In this document: positions 1 to 8,563 of the stretch, piece by piece | Layout: each line of letters starts with the position of its first letter | Numbering within the stretch: the first letter of the stretch is position 1 | From: Euclidia mi | Lineage: Eukaryota; Arthropoda; Insecta; Lepidoptera; Erebidae | Direction: 5' to 3' | Length of the DNA: 64,000 nucleotides | Assembly: GCA_944739405.2 (NCBI GenBank) | Contig: OX123187.2 | Coordinates: forward strand, 80,978,814 to 81,042,813 | The notes under the pieces: model-generated | What the model saw: only the letters and a program-made list of their open reading frames with translations | Databases searched by the model: none | Told to the model about the DNA's origin: nothing | Made by a program: the position numbers and the translations under genes

Positions 1-1
1 A

Positions 2-3000
2 CTTAATCTTAAAACTAGATCTTACACTGAGTCCTATAAAATACCTCAGAATAATCTGAGTCTTACTTGTACTATTTCTAAGTCTTTATCTCAAAATGAT
101 TCAAACGTCACCAAATCTCAATCTTGTGTTCCTGATGAGGTCAATATAGTGCCAGAGAACTCAAAAGTTTCTGTGCCTATTTTTGAAACGAGTATTAATA
201 AATACAGAATCTCTTTACCTTTTACTTATCTCGTTACGAATTGTTCGCAAAAGCCTCTTAGCTTTCTTATCGACACCGGTTCTAGTGTCAGTATCGTAAA
301 AAAATCTAGTTTGTCAACTAAACCTCGATTAACTGAGGAAATAATCCGCCTCAAGGGTATCAATAACTCTGGATCTTATAATGAAACCTTGGGTGCCTTT
401 GACCTAGAGCTTCAGTTGTGTAAAGAAACATTGTTGCACAAGTTTCATGTCATTACAGATGATATAAATCTCAAATATGACGGTATAATTGGTACTGATC
501 TCTTTCGTATTCATAACGCCAATATAAATTACGATTCTAAGTACTTAAATTTGCGAGGTCATAATCTACCGATTTACTTCGAGAATAAGACTTACATCAT
601 ACCGGCGCGTTGTGAAACAGTAATCGAATGCATGGTGTCAAATGATATCTCGGAATTGCATAACTTACGCGAAGCGCTTGTTTTAGATCACGTAATTAGT
701 GAAGGCGTTTATTTAGCGAATTGTATAGTTAGTCTAAAACCAAATAATCGAGTCAATATCTCAGTTTTAAACACCACAGAATCTGAAATTCTTATTCAAG
801 ACTTCAAGGTCACTTTAACTCCTTTAGAATTCCCTGAGTCCCATGAATCTCACGAGATAATTAACACAGTTTCCTCATCTCCATCTGATCGACGAGAACG
901 CATCTTAAATTTAATTAGATACGATCATCTTAACTCGGAAGAAAGCCAAGCCCTATTAGAATGTTGCGCAGATTTTACCGATATCTTCTATCTTGAGGGA
1001 GACCCCCTCACTAGTACAAATGCAATTCAGCACTCTATTAATACAGGCAATGCGCCGCCTATCAATGTAAAATCATACCGTTTTCCCGAGTGTCACAAAG
1101 ACGAAGTTGACAAACAAATTAGAAAGATGCTCGATCAAAACATCATCCGACCCTCAACCTCTCCTTGGAGCGCACCTGTTTGGGTGGTCCCGAAAAAGAT
1201 GGACGCCTCAGGGCAAAGAAAGTGGCGCATCGTCATAGATTACCGACGACTTAACGACGTCACCGTAAACGAAGTTTATCCTATCCCTCTTATTACAGAC
1301 ATCCTAGACCAATTAGGCAATTCTAAATATTTTAGTGTTCTCGATCTAATTTCTGGTTTTCACCAAATAAAAATAAATCCTGCTGACGCTGCAAAAACTG
1401 GTTTCACCGTAATCAACACAAATGGTACCTCAGGTCATTATGAGTTTACTAGAATGCCGTTTGGGCTTAAAAATGCCCCTGCAACCTTCCAACGGCTTAT
1501 GAACACTGTGTTATCGGGTCTTCAAGGTCTGCACTGCTATGTCTACCTCGATGACTGTATAATCTATGCAAATTCCCTGCCTTCTATGATGGAAAAGCTC
1601 CGCCTAGTTTTCGAAAGACTCCGTCAATTTAATTTAAAACTACAGTCCGATAAATGTGAGTTCTTAAGACGTGAAGTGAACTACTTAGGTCATACTATCA
1701 CCGATAAAGGTGTCTCTCCAAATCCCGACAAGGTCAAGGCTGTCTCACAGTATCCCGTTCCCAAGAATCCTAAAGATGTAAAATCTTTCCTTGGTCTCAT
1801 CGGTTATTATCGACGATTTATCGAAAATTTCTCGAAAATCACCAAACCTTTAACTTCGCTCTTGAAAAAAGATGCCGCTTTCCATTGGAATGTGGAACAG
1901 CAAACAGCCTTCGATGTCCTAAAGGAAAAGTTAACCACCGCTCCTCTCCTCCAATACCCTGATTTTTCTCAACCCTTCCTCGTTACTACAGACGCAAGTA
2001 ATTACGCCATAGGCGCAGTACTATCCCAAGGGCCAGTTGGCAAGGATAAACCTATCGCGTATGCTTCGCGCACCCTTAATAAAGCAGAAGGTAATTACTC
2101 CACGACAGAAAAGGAGTTATTAGCCATATTATTTGCCGTCAAAACTTTCCGTCCCTATCTTTATGGCAATAAATTCAAAATCATCACCGACCATAGGCCC
2201 CTCGTGTGGCTTTTCAATGTGAAAGACCCAGGAAGTCGTCTTATTCGCTGGCGTTTAAAGCTGGAAGAATATGACTACGAAATAGTGTATAAACAGGGAA
2301 AACTTAATTCGAATGCCGACGCGTTATCACGTCACCCGGTACTAGTTACTACACGCAGCAACAGCCTTAACGATCACTCTTACGAACAATATTTTAAACT
2401 ACAATTTACCAAATCTATTCCACCAACAAATACACAAATCGAAGAACATACTCAAGCTTTACACCTTACCAAATGCAAGCTGATAGCCTGCCCCACATCC
2501 TTAGATTTTGATAGTTCAATGTCACATTGCGAAAACATTTTATCTCAAATTGAAAATTCAGCCGAGATGATCGCATCCGAACGCGAACCTGAAACAATAT
2601 TTACATCTAATAATAAACAATACTATTTCTTATTCACTAAAGTTCATCATTATGACGAAACTAATTATAAAACAATATATTCTCTTCTAATAAAATTACG
2701 TAACACTATGCTAGATCAAAACATAAACGAACCTGAGCTCGCGATATCAGATTTTAGCGAACCGTTTTCTAAGTTAGTCTATACTAAAATATATAACATG
2801 TTAAACTTTATCTTCCATAACACTAATATCAAAATACATATTTACAAAAATCAGCTTATTTACCCTACACCCGCTGAAGTACCCAAAATACTTCAGGAAA
2901 ATCACTACTCACCCATTGCCGGTCACCAAGGTATAAAACGGATGTTAAGTAGAATCAAAGAAGCCTATTACTGGAAGTCCATGCGTTTAGATATAGAAAA

Positions 3001-3910
3001 CTACGTAAAAAATTGTAAACTTTGCCAGATAAATAAACCCTTACGTTGCTCAAATAAAGCACCTATGGAGATTACCTCTACTAGCACTAGACCTCTCGAA
3101 AGACTAGCGTTAGATATTGTGGGAACTCTACCAGAAGCTGGTTTGCAGAAATTTAGATTCATCTTGACCTTACAAGACGATTTAACTAAGTTTACCTGTG
3201 CTTACCCCATGATTACATCTACTAGCGATGAAGTTGCTCGTAACCTCATACATTTCATGTCACTATTCGGCTTCCCTAAAACTATACTTACCAATCTAGG
3301 TACATGTTTCACCTCAGAGCTTTTTAAACAAGTAACAGATATATGTAAGATCAAATCTATTTTCACTACTCCCTATCACCCTCAGTCAAACGGCGCTTTA
3401 GAATGCAGCCATGCTACTTTGAAAGAGTATTTAAAATCATTCGTCAATGAGAACCAAAACGACTGGCATTGCTATTTATCAACAGCGTTGTTATCGTATA
3501 ATACTACACCTCATACCACTACTGGTTTCAGTCCTTTTGAATTGTTATTCGGTTATAAGCCTGTCATCCCAAATTCACTTTACGAAACAAACGGTAATAA
3601 CACGTATCACGAGTATGTGCGTGCTTTGCAGTACAGAATGAAGTTTAGCCGCGAAAAAGCTTTACAGAACATCGTAAACAGTAAAGAAACATCAAAACGC
3701 TACTATGACGAATCAAGCCGTAGTACTTCATATAAGACTGGCGATATGGTATACATAAAACATCACCATAGGCTACGAAAGGCCTTATCCCCTATCTGGA
3801 AAGGTCCCTACAAAATTATAAAAACTAATGGTAATCATAACGTCACCGTATGCATAAATCGTAAACATGTAAAATATCATACCAATGAAATCAAACCCGC
3901 TCACACGTAG
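2..3910 (+). CDS. pol: Errantivirus-type Pol polyprotein (protease, RT, RNase H, integrase), 5'-partial
   Basis: The frame is open from the window edge; the GTG at 149 is not a convincing start, so this is the 3' portion of a longer pol ORF. Counting residues from 149: aspartic protease with DTGSS at 42-46; reverse transcriptase with YLDD at 466-469; RNase H with TTDASNYAIG after it; an HHCC zinc domain near 918-955 (GHQG, then CKLCQ); integrase core from about 985. The core has Asp in LALDIVG and Glu in SNGALE, but the second acidic position is Asn 1049 (TNLG, codon 3293-3295). The spacing from it to the Glu is exactly 35 residues, so it sits where DD35E integrases have Asp. The stop is TAG 3908-3910, immediately before the env acceptor. 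The protein would process, copy and integrate the element; the Asn predicts an integration defect. Gag, if present, lies upstream. Confidence 0.93.
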   Translation, partial: LNLKTRSYTESYKIPQNNLSLTCTISKSLSQNDSNVTKSQSCVPDEVNIVPENSKVSVPIFETSINKYRISLPFTYLVTNCSQKPLSFLIDTGSSVSIVKKSSLSTKPRLTEEIIRLKGINNSGSYNETLGAFDLELQLCKETLLHKFHVITDDINLKYDGIIGTDLFRIHNANINYDSKYLNLRGHNLPIYFENKTYIIPARCETVIECMVSNDISELHNLREALVLDHVISEGVYLANCIVSLKPNNRVNISVLNTTESEILIQDFKVTLTPLEFPESHESHEIINTVSSSPSDRRERILNLIRYDHLNSEESQALLECCADFTDIFYLEGDPLTSTNAIQHSINTGNAPPINVKSYRFPECHKDEVDKQIRKMLDQNIIRPSTSPWSAPVWVVPKKMDASGQRKWRIVIDYRRLNDVTVNEVYPIPLITDILDQLGNSKYFSVLDLISGFHQIKINPADAAKTGFTVINTNGTSGHYEFTRMPFGLKNAPATFQRLMNTVLSGLQGLHCYVYLDDCIIYANSLPSMMEKLRLVFERLRQFNLKLQSDKCEFLRREVNYLGHTITDKGVSPNPDKVKAVSQYPVPKNPKDVKSFLGLIGYYRRFIENFSKITKPLTSLLKKDAAFHWNVEQQTAFDVLKEKLTTAPLLQYPDFSQPFLVTTDASNYAIGAVLSQGPVGKDKPIAYASRTLNKAEGNYSTTEKELLAILFAVKTFRPYLYGNKFKIITDHRPLVWLFNVKDPGSRLIRWRLKLEEYDYEIVYKQGKLNSNADALSRHPVLVTTRSNSLNDHSYEQYFKLQFTKSIPPTNTQIEEHTQALHLTKCKLIACPTSLDFDSSMSHCENILSQIENSAEMIASEREPETIFTSNNKQYYFLFTKVHHYDETNYKTIYSLLIKLRNTMLDQNINEPELAISDFSEPFSKLVYTKIYNMLNFIFHNTNIKIHIYKNQLIYPTPAEVPKILQENHYSPIAGHQGIKRMLSRIKEAYYWKSMRLDIENYVKNCKLCQINKPLRCSNKAPMEITSTSTRPLERLALDIVGTLPEAGLQKFRFILTLQDDLTKFTCAYPMITSTSDEVARNLIHFMSLFGFPKTILTNLGTCFTSELFKQVTDICKIKSIFTTPYHPQSNGALECSHATLKEYLKSFVNENQNDWHCYLSTALLSYNTTPHTTTGFSPFELLFGYKPVIPNSLYETNGNNTYHEYVRALQYRMKFSREKALQNIVNSKETSKRYYDESSRSTSYKTGDMVYIKHHHRLRKALSPIWKGPYKIIKTNGNHNVTVCINRKHVKYHTNEIKPAHT

Positions 3911-5814
3911 TGTTGTCTCTTTTCAGAACGCTATGGCGTCACTGCCACGCAGAGCCTACCTTAACGCCGATAGTACACAGCCCCGGAATTTATTTCGACC
4001 CTATCGATACTGTTTATTTTTATAATGATTACTGGAAAATAATAACGCATATAGATATAGTGTCTGTTGAACCGCATCTTAATAATATTGAAAATTTAAT
4101 TAAATCAACTTTAGACCTATGTATCAGATCGCAATTAACGGAATTTATGCAATGTAAAGACCTCTTCAACCCAGTAGAAATAAATTTGCAAGCTAATTTG
4201 ATTAAATTAGATTCTTTGTCTCATATCATATCCTCAGATTCACCAAACAGATTCAAAAGGTCAATTGAGTTTGTTGGCGAAATACTAAAGTTTTTCTTCG
4301 GCACACTAGATGCTGACGATGCACGTAAATACGACGCCGCTATTGACTCATGTCAACAAAGCGAGGATGAGTTGTACAACTTAATGAAAGAGAATATTCA
4401 TATTGTAAAGTCTAGCATTAACACATTTAATACTACTATTTCAAGGTTAAACAAGAACGAAATTAGATTAACTGCCCAAATTAATAAACTCAATGAGATC
4501 TTAACTCAAACCACTAAAAACAATAACGAAGTATTGTATATATCAAAAATAAATAATTTACTTAATATCATCGAAGGTTCCTTATTAACTATTTCTAATT
4601 TTCTAGATTCTGTCTTAAACTCTATTTTATTTGCGAAAGCGAATGTTTTACATCCTTCTATAATTACACCTTCTAACTTATTAATAGAACTAACTAAGCA
4701 AACTCATGTCATAAATAAACGATTAGATTTGCCAGCTCCACTCAATATAGAGACTATTCATACAGTCATAGATGTGTCAAAACTAACTGCATATTACTAT
4801 AAGAAAAGAATTGTATTTGTCATCCAAATTCCTCTTATCTCTCCTATAAAATACAATGTATACAAATTAATACCATTACCTACCCCTTCCGATCAAACCA
4901 GCCCTAATACTTTTGCCCTTATTCATCCTACAAACCCTTATCTAGCTATTACAGAAGATAGATTAAACTATGCTATGTTATCAAATTTAAATATAAAGGA
5001 CTGTTTGAAAATAAATAATGAATATTTTATTTGTCAATTGGTAACTATATACTCTAGTGTCTCTAACCCATCTTGCGAGATGAAATTATTAACAGAAGTA
5101 GTGTTGTCATTACCTAAAGAGTGTGATTTCCGATTATTATATGGTCAAATAGATGTTTGGCAAAAACTACACAAAAATGAATGGATTTATGTGCAGTCCA
5201 ACCCAAATAAGTTAACTGTAAAATACAAAAACGGTCTCAAGGATCTTTCTGTACTTGGTACTGGGTTACTTCAGTTAACCCCTGATTGTATCGGTTATTC
5301 GAAAACTCTACAATTTATACCATCGACCACTATGACGTCAATGTATAATAATAACCCATTTACCTTAGATTTTGATATTACTCAAGATAATTGCTGTAAT
5401 AAAGATTTCGTTGACAAAACAATTCCACTGTTATCTCCGTTATCTTTAAGTAACATAGATTTAGATTCTTTAACGCATACTTTTCATAAATTAGATGAGT
5501 TGGAAATTGAAATTAATAAATACCAAAATCAATCTCATTTTGTTAAATATTCAACATATTATTCAGGATTCACTTACGCATGTATTGTTACAATAATGTT
5601 GTTTATTTTATATAAAGTGTATAATTATTTTAATTACAAATGTCGCTCATCATGTTGCATTCAAATATTTAATCAATGTAACACCAGGAGAAATGTCCAA
5701 AATCAAAATAGAATCAGTAATTCTATTGAAATGATTGACCAACATGAACACTCTTTATCTGATAGCGATAACAACTCTCATCATTCATCTAATAGAAACA
5801 TAAGCAATTTTTGA
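3910..5814 (+). CDS. env: Errantivirus envelope-like (F-type) glycoprotein
   Basis: A 634-residue open frame follows pol directly. Visible features, counted from 3910: a short N-terminal segment leading into GIYFDPIDTVYFYNDYW; a furin-type basic site RFKR at 114-117; right after it a hydrophobic segment with FVGEILKFFFG, as in the fusion peptide of baculovirus F proteins and errantivirus Env; a long helical middle; a single membrane span near 552-573; and a cytoplasmic tail of about 60 residues rich in Ser, Asn and His. There is no ATG at the start of the frame. The N terminus is probably supplied by splicing onto the acceptor at 3926, so the first few residues counted here may not be translated. 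I see no internal stop or frameshift. Whether it is functional is not known. Confidence 0.88.
   Translation: MLSLFRTLWRHCHAEPTLTPIVHSPGIYFDPIDTVYFYNDYWKIITHIDIVSVEPHLNNIENLIKSTLDLCIRSQLTEFMQCKDLFNPVEINLQANLIKLDSLSHIISSDSPNRFKRSIEFVGEILKFFFGTLDADDARKYDAAIDSCQQSEDELYNLMKENIHIVKSSINTFNTTISRLNKNEIRLTAQINKLNEILTQTTKNNNEVLYISKINNLLNIIEGSLLTISNFLDSVLNSILFAKANVLHPSIITPSNLLIELTKQTHVINKRLDLPAPLNIETIHTVIDVSKLTAYYYKKRIVFVIQIPLISPIKYNVYKLIPLPTPSDQTSPNTFALIHPTNPYLAITEDRLNYAMLSNLNIKDCLKINNEYFICQLVTIYSSVSNPSCEMKLLTEVVLSLPKECDFRLLYGQIDVWQKLHKNEWIYVQSNPNKLTVKYKNGLKDLSVLGTGLLQLTPDCIGYSKTLQFIPSTTMTSMYNNNPFTLDFDITQDNCCNKDFVDKTIPLLSPLSLSNIDLDSLTHTFHKLDELEIEINKYQNQSHFVKYSTYYSGFTYACIVTIMLFILYKVYNYFNYKCRSSCCIQIFNQCNTRRNVQNQNRISNSIEMIDQHEHSLSDSDNNSHHSSNRNISNF
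3912..3926 (+). other. Candidate 3' splice acceptor for env mRNA
   Basis: A pyrimidine-rich run ending in TTTTCAG lies just after the pol stop and inside the start of the env frame. Errantivirus env is known to be made from a spliced subgenomic RNA. The AG is at 3925-3926, so the env exon would start at 3927. The donor would be upstream of the window. Confidence 0.6.
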
Positions 5815-5880
5815 ACCTAGTTCTAAATATATCTCTATCTTATTTAAGCTATGATTCTAAGATGATTATTATATACAATG

Positions 5881-6024
5881 TCTTATACTAAATCTTATAC
5901 AATGTCTTATACTAAATCTTATACAATGACTTATACTAAATCTTATACAATGTTTTATACTAAATCTTATACAATGACTTATACTTAGTCTTAAACAATA
6001 TCTTAAACTATGTCTTATACTATA
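5881..6024 (+). repeat. 24-bp minisatellite between env and the polypurine tract
   Basis: Six consecutive 24-bp units of the type TCTTATACTAAATCTTATAC + AATG. The first four differ by one or two bases; the last two are more diverged. Each unit is itself two half-units with CTTATAC. It lies in the untranslated region before the 3' LTR. Confidence 0.9.
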
Positions 6025-6178
6025 TCTTTATACTGTGTTGATATAATTTCTTAAAGTATTATGAATTATATGAATTATGAATTATATGAATTTCTTTAAT
6101 TTTCTCAATGTTTTTGTAAGCCTCATTTTTCTTGAACTCGATTTCGCTCATCTCATCTCTTGAGATAATGCTTCATCT

Positions 6179-6190
6179 AAAGGGGGGAGA
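6179..6190 (+). other. Polypurine tract of the errantivirus-like element
   Basis: A 12-base all-purine run (AAAGGGGGGAGA) directly abuts the TGTTA that begins the LTR. This is the expected primer site for plus-strand DNA synthesis. Confidence 0.88.
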
Positions 6191-6476
6191 TGTTATATCC
6201 ATAATAAGTTCCTAATTAAATGCTGATATCTGCACTATTTATATTATATATAGGGCCATAAGCCACGCGGCCAACGAGTCGCAGATAGACCGCGAGCCGC
6301 AGAAGTCCCGTCGTAGCCGTTATTAAAACAAGTTAGACAGATTGTCATTTTCTTTAGTAAAGTAAAGTGAGGCATTAGGTGTTTGTGTCTGTGTAAAACT
6401 CTATTGCAATAAACTGTGGTTCCAGCTGAAATAAAAGTGGTTTTTTAAAAAGACAATCCGCGGCTGCCGCCTAACA
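6191..6476 (+). repeat. 3' LTR of the errantivirus-like element
   Basis: The 286-bp segment starts TGTTA and ends TAACA, a 5-bp terminal inverted repeat. It begins right after the polypurine tract. It contains a TATA-like stretch (TATATAGGG, 6245-6253) and two AATAAA signals (6408-6413, 6430-6435). The right end is inferred from TAACA, because the other LTR is not in the window for comparison. Confidence 0.8.
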
Positions 6477-6857
6477 GTTCGTTCGAAACTTTATAATGAA
6501 AGCCTTCTTATACTTGATGTGAAACAAATGCCAAGAAAGTTTCTGATATACCGTCTACAATAGGCTAGAGAAAGTTATAAACAATAGGAAATTTCGAGCC
6601 TCTAACGTTATTAGCATGTTTCGGCGACAGACGTACAAACGTAATTAAATTTTACGAATGCTGTGTCTTGTTTGGTTTGCGGCTTCGCTTCTGTTCATTT
6701 GAAAGGGCTATGGAAGACTTAGACAACAGTGAGGGTATTAGTGAGATAATTAAGGGTTTGTACTGTCACGTCCATGATACTGAAATAGATTATAGACAGT
6801 ATTGTTTTATTGTTGTTAAAATTAGATCTATATTTAAAAGGTATTTCTTTGATTGAT
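6477..6857. other. Interval between LTR element and LINE; one tiny unassigned ORF
   Basis: No recognisable gene. An ATG at 6710 opens a 48-codon frame ending at 6856 (starts MEDLDNSEG, ends KRYFFD), with no family resemblance I know. The segment GACGTACAAACG near 6630 resembles GAACGTACAAACG near 6904 in the 5' end of the following LINE, so part of this stretch may be an older 5' end of a related LINE. The ORF is probably not a gene. Confidence 0.3.
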
Positions 6858-6872
6858 AACTTTCTTTTATTA
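6858..6872 (+). repeat. Left target-site duplication of the I/Jockey-group LINE
   Basis: AACTTTCTTTTATTA here is identical over 15 bases to 12398-12412, just after the poly(A) tail of the LINE. Confidence 0.93.
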
Positions 6873-7003
6873 TTTTATTCAGTTGCGCGCGAGCTGTCGA
6901 GGCGAACGTACAAACGAGTACTCTGTATCGCATAGCTAAAATTGACGCGTTATTTAATATCTACCTACATGTTTTTCATATTGATTATTTATGTTAAATA
7001 TCA

Positions 7004-8563
7004 ATGGATACAATGAATAGTGTTGAATTTTGTGACTCAAGTGGGAGTGAGATAATGGATGAGGAGATGACGGAGAGTGAGCAACAACTTAATTTTAATA
7101 TGATTGAAGAGATGCGGGAAAATATGGAGCGAGAGCAACAACTTACACAACTTACTTTAACAAATGAGATGGCGAAGAAGAAAAATGAGGAAGAAAAACT
7201 TGGAGAGAAGAGAGGAAGACTGAGCGATGAAGAAGTCATAGAAGAAGATGGATTTATCACAGTAGTAAGAGGGCATAAAAAACTAAACCGAAATAACTCA
7301 AATAGTATCCAACTATCAAATGAGACTACCGAGATAAGCAGTTGTATAGTATGTGTGACGGGAAAGGACGCGTTACCGAAACAGTTTGGAATGGCCAAAC
7401 TCCTGCGGTCATATAATATAGAAAATATATTGAAGATGGTTTATAAATCTACGACTAGAGTCCTTATTCATTTTGAGCATAAAGAAAACGCAATAAAATT
7501 ACTTAATTGTGAACCATTTAAAAATCTTGGGTATAGAACACAGATGACGGATGAATCTAATTTATGCTATGGAATCATAAGACAAGTTGATTTAGAGATG
7601 GATGAAAAGGAAATCATTGAAAATATTAAATGTGATTACGAAGTTATTTCAGTAAAGAGATTAAGGCGACTATCTGACAGTGGAGAATGGGTTGACTCTG
7701 AAACCATAAGAGTATGTTTCAAAGGTACCACTTTACCGCCGTACGTACAAGGGTACGGTTGTAGGTTTAAAGTGGAACCGTATACATTCCCTGTGTCTCA
7801 ATGCTCAGGATGCTGGAGGTTTGGGCACCTATCAAGATCATGCCCAGTGAAAAAGCTTATATGCCCCAAGTGTGGAGGTGACCATCCCAATTGTGATACT
7901 ACTCGATACACATGTATTAACTGCAAAGGACCACACATGGCCATGTATAAAAAGTGCCCTGTCTTTCTAAAAGAAAAAGAAATAAGAGAGATAATGACTA
8001 ACCAAAGTTGTACGTACCGCAAGGCCTTAGAATTATATTTTAAAGACAAGGAAACCTATAACACTAATAAGAACAGTATGACAACAGATAATACCAATAA
8101 CAACAACCTTTCTCAGTCCTGCACATCACATGATACTCAGAAAACATCCTACAGAGATATCTTAATCACAGAAGCAATTGTACACAATAAAAGCCCTACA
8201 CCTAAGTGTCAGAACGCTAAAAACGCAAATAAACGTAAAGAACTAGAAACACAACAAAATAATGTGGCGAGCGTAATCGATAGCAGTGGTAATGCAAGCA
8301 GACACATCAACAGTCAACAACAAGCTTCACATGTGGACAAAGAAAACGAAAATTCTGAGCCGATCGAAAAGAGTTTTAGCTTAGACTATATATACGGTAT
8401 TTATAAGAGAGCGAAAAATATATGGTGTTCAGATGGTAAATGGTATGAAAAAATTAAAAAATTAGGTAAACTTCTTTACGAAATATGCGAACAATTGTTG
8501 TTAAAATATTTTAGAAGTGATGATTTATGTAATAAAATATTAACTATGTTCAAAAATGGCTAA
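7004..8563 (+). CDS. LINE ORF1, nucleocapsid-like protein with three zinc knuckles
   Basis: A 519-residue open frame. The N-terminal 90 residues are highly charged (Glu/Lys-rich, possible coiled coil). A middle domain, about residues 105-255, resembles the RNA-recognition-like domain of Jockey/I ORF1 proteins. Three Cys/His knuckles start near residue 267: CSGC with H and C, then CPKC, then CINC, as in gag-like LINE ORF1 proteins. An Asn/Ser/Thr-rich stretch follows. ORF1 proteins of this kind bind element RNA and carry it to the nucleus. The ATG at 7004 follows the leader; an in-frame ATG at 7013 is an alternative. The frame ends in ATGGCTAA, which overlaps the ORF2 start by 8 bases. Confidence 0.88.
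   Translation: MDTMNSVEFCDSSGSEIMDEEMTESEQQLNFNMIEEMRENMEREQQLTQLTLTNEMAKKKNEEEKLGEKRGRLSDEEVIEEDGFITVVRGHKKLNRNNSNSIQLSNETTEISSCIVCVTGKDALPKQFGMAKLLRSYNIENILKMVYKSTTRVLIHFEHKENAIKLLNCEPFKNLGYRTQMTDESNLCYGIIRQVDLEMDEKEIIENIKCDYEVISVKRLRRLSDSGEWVDSETIRVCFKGTTLPPYVQGYGCRFKVEPYTFPVSQCSGCWRFGHLSRSCPVKKLICPKCGGDHPNCDTTRYTCINCKGPHMAMYKKCPVFLKEKEIREIMTNQSCTYRKALELYFKDKETYNTNKNSMTTDNTNNNNLSQSCTSHDTQKTSYRDILITEAIVHNKSPTPKCQNAKNANKRKELETQQNNVASVIDSSGNASRHINSQQQASHVDKENENSEPIEKSFSLDYIYGIYKRAKNIWCSDGKWYEKIKKLGKLLYEICEQLLLKYFRSDDLCNKILTMFKNG

Larger units (their letters stand above)
2..6476 (+). mobile_element. Errantivirus-like LTR retrotransposon, left part cut off by the window
   Basis: The order is protease, reverse transcriptase, RNase H, integrase, envelope-like protein, minisatellite, polypurine tract and one LTR. 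Among insect Ty3/Gypsy elements, a third ORF encoding an F-type envelope marks the errantiviruses (gypsy, TED, ZAM type). The 5' LTR and gag are outside the window, so completeness and the target duplication cannot be judged. Both visible frames are open from end to end, which suggests a fairly young copy, but one integrase active-site residue is altered (see pol). Confidence 0.93.

Noticed and set aside
5881..6024. Possible CRISPR array
   Set aside because: The units are contiguous with no unique spacers, in a eukaryotic retroelement.
6994..7398. 134-codon minus-strand ORF
   Set aside because: It is antisense to the Glu/Lys-rich start of LINE ORF1; the Ser/Phe-rich composition follows from that.
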